This document shows, one piece after another, positions 56,113 through 64,000 of a DNA stretch of 64,000 bases. Source of the DNA: Coniochaeta sp. PMI_546 (Eukaryota > Ascomycota > Sordariomycetes > Coniochaetales > Coniochaetaceae). Each line of letters opens with the position of its first letter. Positions within the stretch are counted from its first letter, which is position 1. The notes below the pieces were generated by a model. The model worked only from the letters and a program-made list of their open reading frames with translations, had not been told where the DNA came from and ran no database searches. The position numbers were made by a program, and so were the translations under genes. The stretch spans positions 1,550,001 through 1,614,000 of the forward strand of contig MU271149.1 in the NCBI GenBank assembly GCA_021432605.1. The letters run 5' to 3'.

Positions 56113-56856
56113 GGTTGCGACATAGACTCACTGGTTACTTGAATATAACGATGCTTCCTACCTTAGGTGAAGATTGCTGACGGAAGTAAGTGGGTACCTT
56201 CCTCCCTCAAGAGGCCCAAGGTACCTTCCAGGTTAGACAACCGTAGGTGGGTAAAAGAGTGATTCAGATATTAAATCCTAAACAGGAAGGGAATAAAAAG
56301 AAGTTGATTTGGACCTTCTTACCACTTTGCATTGCAATTTTGTCAAACTTAAAGTGGAAGGGCATTATTTGCATCTGGTTTCCAGTCATAATTGCCCATC
56401 TTGGACGAACAGCCAGATTTATAGAGTTTACCGCCGGATTTATAGAGTTTTGGACCGGTGCACTGACCGCTTCCCGCCCTTAGCTCATTGCAAGTCCCAG
56501 TCGGCTTTGGGAATCTGGGGTGGAGCTCCAGCTCGTGCAACACAATCACAACACGCCCCACCAGAGCAGCTCAAGACTACAAGTAAACAAAAGCTCGTGC
56601 CCAAATCCACGACTTCTCCTTCTTCATACCAGATGCTCAACTGTTCACGCCGGATCGCTGCTTTCGTCTGCTACCACCACGCAACTCTCAATTGTGCATC
56701 TTGAACACTGGTTCTAGACTTCTATTGACTTTCTCAAGCACTTCCTGCTACTTTGGCACGTTTTGACGTACCACGCAGTCTACAATCTTCCAAAGACATT
56801 CGCAGCTGCTCCATCTGGATCATCCACACGCGTCTGACGCGTCAGGAGCTTCTGCA
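56113..56856. other. Intergenic region with clustered GGTACCTT motifs
   Basis: 744 bases. TACCTTAGGT, GGGTACCTTCC and AAGGTACCTTCC occur within about 70 bases (56159-56228). A near-perfect direct repeat 'atttatagagttt' at about 56417 and 56439 lies further right. No gene. Confidence 0.45.
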
Positions 56857-59800
56857 ATGGCTTCTCACAACCAACACACTGACAACGCCAAACGGTATCA
56901 AAGCCGCATCAAGCGGGAGATGTATGCCAACCGCCTCAATCCATTCAATTCTCCTCCATCATCTACCGGCACCCATGGCACTATCAGTGACACAACCGGC
57001 GAGCTCACGCAAAACCTATCCAACTTCTCATTCAACCCAGACGACGAGGGCACACGCAAGCTCTCTGAGGAGATCAACAACACCTTGCCAAGAAAGCCCA
57101 CTGGGACAACCGGACGCTTTGGGACGCGTCCCATAACCAACCTCAACCACCTGCAAAACATCAACACCTCTGCTCTTGCACGTGCCTTCCCTGAATGGGG
57201 AACAGTCACCAATACCAAAGACATCAACTCCAACTCCAATCCGAGACCGGCTGCAAAAGCTTCGGTCAAGTTCTCAGCAAAGGCTGCTTCTATCACCATT
57301 GATGATGACACCAAAGAGAACATTCCCCCACCATCTGAGGATACGGTACCGGTCAAGTACCTCCATACCAGAAGACCCCGGACGATTGCGGAGATGCAGC
57401 CCCGTGTTGAGACTCCTTCTGAAAGCTCTACTGTTCTCTCTCGTACGCCCACACAGCCGATTCCACCGTCTCGTCGCTCCCGTTTTGCCAAGGCAGCGAA
57501 GCAACAATCACCTGGCTCGCCAGTCCATAGCACCCGACGACCTTCTATCCAGGACCTTGTGTCAAAGGTTCGCTCTACTCAACCCCCGACAGACAAGGAA
57601 TCCGAGAAGCCCCGTGCTTTGGCGGAAGCTCAAAAACTTCAGCAGCAACAGAAAGATGTTTCCCACTCTCCCATCAACAAGAGCAGTCTGACCGGCCGTT
57701 CATTTATCCTGCCGCCTTTAGATCATCTCGTTGACCTGACATCTGGAACTCTCAAGTTCAGCACCTTGAGAAATGGTGTGCCGGTCTTCGTCAAACATGG
57801 CAAGGCACGCACTCGGTTCGAGCAGCCCGCAAATCAACATGACACTATTGATGCTGTCGAGGTCCCCGAGGAGGATCAAGAGATCTTCGTCTCCATGGAT
57901 AAGATCCGTGATGAAGTCCAAGAACTCCAGGAGCACGACCAGATGGTTCAACGCGAGGCCGAGAAGCTTCAACTCGAGGTCAACCGCCTGCAGACCGAGC
58001 TTAAGAGGTTCAAGCAGCGGAAACACTCTGACAGCGCCTTTGGTTCCGGCTCTGAATCGGAGCAATCTATCAACAAGGCCCTCGACGCCCAACGAGATCG
58101 TGAGTACTCTTCCAATTCCTCCTTAACTTCTCTATCTGACTTGGATCCAGTATATGACGAGAAGATCGCACAGCTCCAGTCTCGTCTCGAGCAGGCCAGT
58201 CGTCAAGTTGGCGTCAATGACATCCATAGTGCGGCTCTCACCGCCGAACGTGATGAAGCTCTGCACCAGGCATCGCAGGCTAGGGAGAAGGCTAAGAAAC
58301 TCCAGGCCGAGCTTGAGTCTTCACAAAAGGATCTCGAGACCACGCAGAGGTATCGCCTGGACAAGGAGAACCTCGAAAACCAGAACTCTTCACTTCGTTC
58401 GGCGAACGACAACCTTCGCGAGCGGAATATTGTTCTTTCGACCGATCTCAGGCTTAAAACGGCCGAACTCAACTCGGTTCGCCATGAACTTGCCTCTGTC
58501 AACGAAGAGATGCAGAGTCTCAGGAAGGTGTACGAAGCTCTCGTTGAGGAGAAGGACATGCTGGCCCAGGACCATGCTAGCATGGAGCGCCAGAACGACT
58601 CCTTTTTCAAGGAGAACAAATGTCTTCGGTCGAAGATCGACCTCGACGGTCGACGCATTTCAGATCTGGAGCAGAGCATTTCACGCCGCGACCAGCTCAT
58701 CAACGAGCTGCAGTCCAACATGACGCAGACGACCGAGCCTGCCGGAGTTCGTGAGGAGTATGCTGAGCTTCTGTCCAAGGTTAAGAAGTTGACGGAGCAG
58801 CACGCCACCGAGCACAAGAAGAAAGACGAGGTCATCCGTGCCAAGGACAGCATCATCAAGTCTCAATCGGAGCATTTGTCGCGCCTCCAGGAGCAACTAG
58901 GTGATGGCTTGATCCAACAGCGCGAGGTCAATGAACAGCAACGGGAGATTATAAAGCTCAAGGATGAGATCTGTGGGCTCCGACGGGACGAGGCCACGTG
59001 GAAACGCGAGCAAATTAAGTATGCTCGCATGTCGCGCAGCGAGTTCACCATGCAACACGACTTGGAGAATCGTCGGCAACAACAGCAACAGTGGGCTGAG
59101 GAGAAGCTGACCATGCAGCGAACAATCGAACACCTGCGCTCCGTTCTCAAGTCAGTGCGACAGGCAAATAAGCAGGTTGCAGACCTCAACCTTACCAGCA
59201 CTACCAACTTGACGGCACAGTCCGGCAAATACCCTCGCATTCAATCAGCGAAATATGCTGCTAGTGAACAATCTGCAAAGAGCGAAGCTCTCAACATCCA
59301 GGACGATCCGACCAGACAGGTCGACATGACGGAACAGTCTGACTTCCTCAGTGTGCTCACCGGTCAACCGGTTGTAGAGCTCAAGGAAGTCAATGACCAA
59401 CCTCAACTGCGCAAGCAGACTGTCGAACATGACGCCGAAGACGTGTCACCTGGAAACACCGTCCAGACCATCGACGCGGACTTGCCATCCCTTGCCGGTC
59501 CTGTCCATAGACGGTCTAGATCCGACGATACCCTCACTCTGAAACAGAAACAGCCCGCTGGCATCCTTAAGAAGTCAAGCAAATTCGCCCAGGACGACAA
59601 CACGACTGGCGCCCTTAGTGTCCAGTCTGCTCACAGTGGCCTCAGCCTCCGGAGCCAGATATCAGCAAGGAGCTACCGCAGCCCAACCGAGAACATGACG
59701 TCCGCGTTTATTATACCGGACATCACCATCGAGCAAAGGAAGCGCTCCACCTCGCAGGCATTCAGGCAGGAGATGGAGGAACGCAGGGCTCGCATCGAAG

Positions 59801-60489
59801 AAGGGACGTCTCGCATCTTGGAAACCGCCAACGCTTTCAGGGAAGAGCTCCGCTCCGCTCGATCGAGATCAAGGTCGCGTGAACGTCGCGCTGCAACACT
59901 TAGCAAGGAAGCCGTGTCTGTTCTCGATAGCATCTGCCGACACAAGACTGCCAACTGCACGGTCTGTTCGCGTATGACGCCTCGAACCAGCACTCAGGCA
60001 GCCAAGGCACCCTCTGAAAAGGTCAAGAAGCAGGTCACCGTTCGGAGACCCATCCCGGTGTCGGACCGCACCCAGCAGCCCGCCGAGGAATACACTGAGG
60101 AGCCGACCATGCGCCCGTCCATGCCACCTGGCGACGCCCTCGCCATCGTTATCAAGGAGCTGACTGATGAGGTCAAGCACCTCGAGATGCGGATGCAAGC
60201 CAAGATGATTGAGCTCTTCCAACTTGACAAGGCAACCCAACAACGAAAACGCAAGCTTCTCACCATTGAGTATTCGAAAATGCAGGCTGAGTACGATGCC
60301 AAGGGCAAGCAGATCTACAAGCTTCACGACGTCCTAGAGGGACAGAAGCGCGCCGGTCAGCTCATGACACAGGAGGAGATGGATGTGACGGTCGCGAGCA
60401 TCCTTGGGAACGATTTCACACAGACGCAGGAGAGCAAGGCTCAGAGCAAGGATGAGTGGGACGGATTCGATTCGTCGGCATTTGATTAG
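56857..60489 (+). CDS. Cep57-type spindle pole body / microtubule-binding coiled-coil protein
   Basis: A 1210-residue single-exon protein. Residues 1-330 are disordered and Pro/Ser-rich, with 'TRRPRTIAEMQPRVETPSESS'. Residues about 340-800 form long coiled coils with heptads ('ELQEHDQMVQREAEKLQLEV', 'LASVNEEMQSLRKVYEALV'). Near 1024 'DSICRHKTANCTVCSR' and from about 1091 'GDALAIVIKELTDEVKHLEM' through 'IYKLHDVLEGQK' match the microtubule-binding C-terminal domain of Cep57. In animals it tethers centrosomes to microtubules; the fission yeast relative Ppc89 scaffolds the spindle pole body and septation factors. A role at the spindle pole body here is inferred from domain content. The end 'DEWDGFDSSAFD' is acidic. 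The reading frame is open throughout, and ATG 56857 is the first in it. Confidence 0.85.
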   Translation: MASHNQHTDNAKRYQSRIKREMYANRLNPFNSPPSSTGTHGTISDTTGELTQNLSNFSFNPDDEGTRKLSEEINNTLPRKPTGTTGRFGTRPITNLNHLQNINTSALARAFPEWGTVTNTKDINSNSNPRPAAKASVKFSAKAASITIDDDTKENIPPPSEDTVPVKYLHTRRPRTIAEMQPRVETPSESSTVLSRTPTQPIPPSRRSRFAKAAKQQSPGSPVHSTRRPSIQDLVSKVRSTQPPTDKESEKPRALAEAQKLQQQQKDVSHSPINKSSLTGRSFILPPLDHLVDLTSGTLKFSTLRNGVPVFVKHGKARTRFEQPANQHDTIDAVEVPEEDQEIFVSMDKIRDEVQELQEHDQMVQREAEKLQLEVNRLQTELKRFKQRKHSDSAFGSGSESEQSINKALDAQRDREYSSNSSLTSLSDLDPVYDEKIAQLQSRLEQASRQVGVNDIHSAALTAERDEALHQASQAREKAKKLQAELESSQKDLETTQRYRLDKENLENQNSSLRSANDNLRERNIVLSTDLRLKTAELNSVRHELASVNEEMQSLRKVYEALVEEKDMLAQDHASMERQNDSFFKENKCLRSKIDLDGRRISDLEQSISRRDQLINELQSNMTQTTEPAGVREEYAELLSKVKKLTEQHATEHKKKDEVIRAKDSIIKSQSEHLSRLQEQLGDGLIQQREVNEQQREIIKLKDEICGLRRDEATWKREQIKYARMSRSEFTMQHDLENRRQQQQQWAEEKLTMQRTIEHLRSVLKSVRQANKQVADLNLTSTTNLTAQSGKYPRIQSAKYAASEQSAKSEALNIQDDPTRQVDMTEQSDFLSVLTGQPVVELKEVNDQPQLRKQTVEHDAEDVSPGNTVQTIDADLPSLAGPVHRRSRSDDTLTLKQKQPAGILKKSSKFAQDDNTTGALSVQSAHSGLSLRSQISARSYRSPTENMTSAFIIPDITIEQRKRSTSQAFRQEMEERRARIEEGTSRILETANAFREELRSARSRSRSRERRAATLSKEAVSVLDSICRHKTANCTVCSRMTPRTSTQAAKAPSEKVKKQVTVRRPIPVSDRTQQPAEEYTEEPTMRPSMPPGDALAIVIKELTDEVKHLEMRMQAKMIELFQLDKATQQRKRKLLTIEYSKMQAEYDAKGKQIYKLHDVLEGQKRAGQLMTQEEMDVTVASILGNDFTQTQESKAQSKDEWDGFDSSAFD

Positions 60490-63400
60490 GAGTCGGTTGC
60501 ATGAGTTTTGAGGCGAGCATTGGCATGGCATGGCATGGCGCAGGCGGCTATGCGGTCATGATTACGAATAATGGCATTATGGGAGTCTTTGCTTGGGTTT
60601 GGAGTTTGGTTCGTTTCAGGATTGTGGAAAGTTTTGTTTGGCAGGTTTCGTACCGATTCTTGGGGCGAACGGTTTGGGTTTATTCAGAGATGGAGTGTCT
60701 GTTTATTGTTCGCGTTCTGGCATTGCTGGCTCTGAGGAGTCCTTTTTTTTTGGGGGAGCATGTATTAGCAATGGCGTTTTGGAAGATGGTCTGGAAAATA
60801 AGCCCACGGAAAAGGGAGCTGGGCGACGGCTTGATAGCCTGGCCTGTTGCATGATATCATTAGGCCTAGCACCGGCATCAATGAAAATAATCATCATTAT
60901 AACCTCTTGCTCCTTGCTGTGTCGTTGTATAAACTTGTGCCTTGATAAATCTCCAACCCCAGCGTGCCTTCACGAGTCAAACAGCGCCTAGACTCCTGTC
61001 CCCTCGAGGCCCGAACCCCCGGCCGGCGACATACAAACCGGCGGTTCGCATGAACCATTCTCTTGATCTTCCGGACTCGAGAAGCCCTAAGTCTGTCTGT
61101 CGGCAGCAATATCAACGCCCGTGTTCGCAAGTGAAGCATGAGCTATCACAATTCCCGCCGCAAGGCCCACCAGCTTCCTGCTGTGTCACGGTCTACCGTC
61201 GCTTCTCGAAACTCAGGGCTCAGTTTCTCTTGACTCGCTTGCCCCCAATTAATGACACAGTGGCGGCAAGACACATGGAATTTCGTGTGGACCCCGGATT
61301 TTGCGGTCTTGCGAGAAGCCGCCTTAGCTACCTACCTCGCTGTGAGACACGAATGGTGTGTGCGGCCATCCGGCGGGATGTATTTCGCTTGAAGGCGAGG
61401 AGCGGGGGGTATTCATTGACTATTGAGTTGGCGGAAGAAAGCAACCGTCAGACTCTCCACTATTGCTGGAGTTAGGGACGCTTCTTTTCTTCCGGGTCGT
61501 ACATGGATTGCCGCTGGAGAGGACTTAGAATCGATGGTCTAGTCTGTCTTACTATGTGAAGATGGGCTGCATTAGCTGGGCTATGTGCCTTGAACTTAAA
61601 GTAGGAAAATCAAGGCTGTGGGTCTCTGGATGCGTTAAGGAAAATGAGGCTAGAAGGCTGATGACACTGGCAACTAGATGTCGTGACCATCATCCGTCTC
61701 TTTCTGGAAGCTTTCAGGTTTCAATTGACAGAAGGCGTTTTTTTTGGATTCCACGTGTTCTCATTCTACTCGAACGCTAGGCGCCTAGCCCGGCGAACCA
61801 TGGCTGCAATACTATCACTTTGCCTCTTCTTTTTTTGTCTTGGACCAATTTGCTAGAAAAAGAAAACTTCCGGAATTTGGACAAAGGCGCCGTATGTAGG
61901 AGTGGGAGGGATTTGAGCCAGCTTCGTCCCGACTATTGGCTTGCGACATCAGAGGCTGGATCGCATGAATAGATTGGCGACAGATCGAATGTTCGTTTCC
62001 GAGCGCCACGAGGCATGGTGCTTCCCTGAACGTTAGTGAAGTTGATAAGATCCTCCCAATGACGGTGCGAGGGGAGGCAAATTGGAAGCTTTTGGGGGCG
62101 GGTTGGGTTGTTATGTTGCCGCCAAATAGCTCCTACTAGCAAACGATGCAGAATGCTGCTACATGCTATAATGCCCGGGAAGAACGAGCCTAGGAGGCAT
62201 TGTCATTATTGACCAGGTTCTGCCAGGCATATCTTCAGCATTTCTCCTCGATAGGAGGAACCAACAAAAGGTACCGGCTGGCACGGGCAGGGTTGAACCT
62301 GGGTAACGAAAAAGGGGTAGATGGGAGAACGGCACAGTGAACCGGGAACACGACAGGACGGCGTCCCGCGTCCGTCCTCCGGACCCCTTCCTCCATCCAG
62401 TCGGAGAATTTAAGCTCGCCATTGCAGGTCCGGAGATGAAGCAGCTCTTTGCGCCGGCACCCGGGAGGGGTACGGCTCAGGGGAAAGCTCGCACATAGAC
62501 TTCGATGGTCGAAAGTTAGTGGACGCTTTAGCGCTATGTTTCTGGACCAGGTGCGCAAACTTGGAAGGAGGATCAACTGCATGGTGGGCTGTCAGTCAGG
62601 AAATGCCCCGAAATAGCTTGCATGTAGGTGGTATTACACCAGAAAGCTGGTTTACTTTGTGGCTTGCAGCACCTTCGACTCGCATTGGCAGCCGTGACTT
62701 TTGGTGTTTAAACGCGTAAAGTGGCTTTTGTTGGGGCTGGTTATTGTTCCATCTTGGACGTGAACCTTGGCCGACCAACAGCTTCGTAATCTCGACTTCC
62801 TTTTTTCTCAATAGAGCTGATAAGATCTCATCTCGATTGGACCTGTCAGCGAGGAGCGGCTGACTTTTAACCCCGAAAGAGTTTGTTGAGCAAGTTTCGG
62901 AAATCCTGCAAGGCCAATTGCAGGTCGAACCATTTCCCAGCTGGGCATCCCAGTGCCCTCTGGACGAGGGCGGACCGTAACGACATGTGAAGCTTAGAGT
63001 TTGTTGAAGCATCGTGTCCCCTGAGCACCCTGTCAGATCCAGAAGGAACAGAGAAGCAGGCATGATCCCTTCCGTGCTTTTACGAACCCCTCAAAAACTG
63101 CCAATCGTGAAGCTGGCGTGGCAAGCTACACGTATAGGACCCTGCAGTCGGAAAGCTAAGATGAGCTCATACCGGAGGGATTTGTTCTCACTCGTGTATC
63201 ACAGCCTTATAGCTTTGCAGAATCCCTCTCGCATCAGAACCTTAATCCATATCGAGGGCGCAATCCGGCAGGACCTTACTAACACAGCCATAATCGGCTT
63301 GGAAGACGCATCACGAGTCCAGTTTTTTGAAATCTTCCTACGGCGTGATCAAGTCATTGTTCAGAGATCGACGCGTCGAGCTCGCCCTCTGCATCATGAA

Positions 63401-64000
63401 GTTGACATGGAGAATTTTGGGGGAGAGCAGATGCCACATTTCTGAGGCGCGGCAGAAGCTGCATCAACGGGTTGTGACAAGCTCAAGGGACGGTCGCTGC
63501 ATCTTGAAACTGTAAGCAACCTGGTTTTTGACAGGGACACGCTGTGGTCTGATTGTCCACATCGAGGGTGGACAGCCATTTCGCAGAGCCCTTATCCCAG
63601 CTGTGCCTGGAAAGTCATCAGATGGCCCAGATCGCGGGGTCTGGTCCCTGGTAGATCTATAGCCACCAACACATGCGTCGTAGATGCTGATGTCGCCGAG
63701 GAAGCATGCTCAAGCACATGGCTTCGATTCCCCGCTTTCTCAGACCGGCCCTCATCTAATGGTCACGGTAAAGCCGGAGAAGCTTCAGAGATGGTCCCGA
63801 GTCAGCCGTCCGTCACCAGGTGCTTCAAAAACATCGACCGTGGAAAAAAAAACAGGACGCATGTCGAGTTGCAGCTACGTTCTGGCCTCGTGATGCCATC
63901 ATGAACCCAAAACCAGTATCAGTGCTGCTGTGTCGGTGGCATCCGACCCGTTTTGTCACTCTTTTCCGCACACGATACAACCCCAGCCTTCCTTACCAAG
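60490..64000. other. Gene-free right end of the window
   Basis: 3.5 kb. The first part is the 3' UTR of the Cep57-type gene (T/G-rich to about 60780). I tested both strands for tRNA boxes, 5S rRNA text, terminal repeats and family motifs and found nothing I can support. Open frames are short (up to about 175 codons) and featureless. A gene starting beyond 64000 could have its promoter here. Confidence 0.45.

Noticed and set aside
60985-61060. GC-rich stretch with GGTTCG-type text on the minus strand
   Set aside because: The T-loop lacks the conserved A and no cloverleaf can be drawn.

Overview
The window looks like chromosomal DNA of a filamentous ascomycete (Pezizomycotina, probably a sordariomycete-type mould). 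Genes are closely packed and carry short introns of about 48-140 bases with GTRNGT donors and CTAAC-like branch points. The gene set is typical of moulds: a HET-domain gene, a NoxA-type NADPH oxidase, a P450, an FAD monooxygenase and an NLR-type N-terminal domain. I count 23 protein genes, one of them cut by the left edge. I found no tRNA, rRNA, CRISPR array or recognisable transposon or virus-like element.

Layout. 1-4366: start of an MDR-type oxidoreductase (off the left edge) and the elongation factor SPT5. 4743-14677: five enzyme-like accessory genes in a row (NmrA-like, NTF2/SnoaL-fold, DUF1772, cytochrome P450, FAD monooxygenase). They resemble the tailoring set of a small metabolite or detoxification cluster, but no backbone synthase is present. 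15841-21397: a HET-domain protein with a hydrophobic N-terminal part, then DNA polymerase kappa. 21885-34545: mostly housekeeping genes: CFT1 (pre-mRNA 3' end cleavage), an LMBD1-type membrane transporter, an abscission-checkpoint-like zinc-finger protein, a Gly/Ser-rich probable cell-surface protein, and a thymine/uracil mismatch DNA glycosylase. 37507-44909: noxA behind a long upstream region, an RPEL-repeat protein, a small DUF4267-like membrane protein and a multi-span membrane protein. 45227-60489: a large unknown protein, an ER-lumenal FKBP prolyl isomerase ending in HNEL, a small serine-rich protein, a protein joining an NLR-type N-terminal domain to zinc-binding motifs, and a Cep57-type spindle-pole protein. 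60490-64000 holds no gene I can support.

Splicing gives the most unusual observations. The RPEL gene appears to have grown by duplication of whole exons with introns at identical positions. The Gly/Ser-rich surface protein has a 39-base phase-symmetric microexon. Two genes have introns that are multiples of three with no stop, so retention would give longer proteins. The NLR-like gene is best explained by a GC-AG intron. All exon boundaries were worked out by eye from frame, splice signals and family conservation, and have no transcript support.
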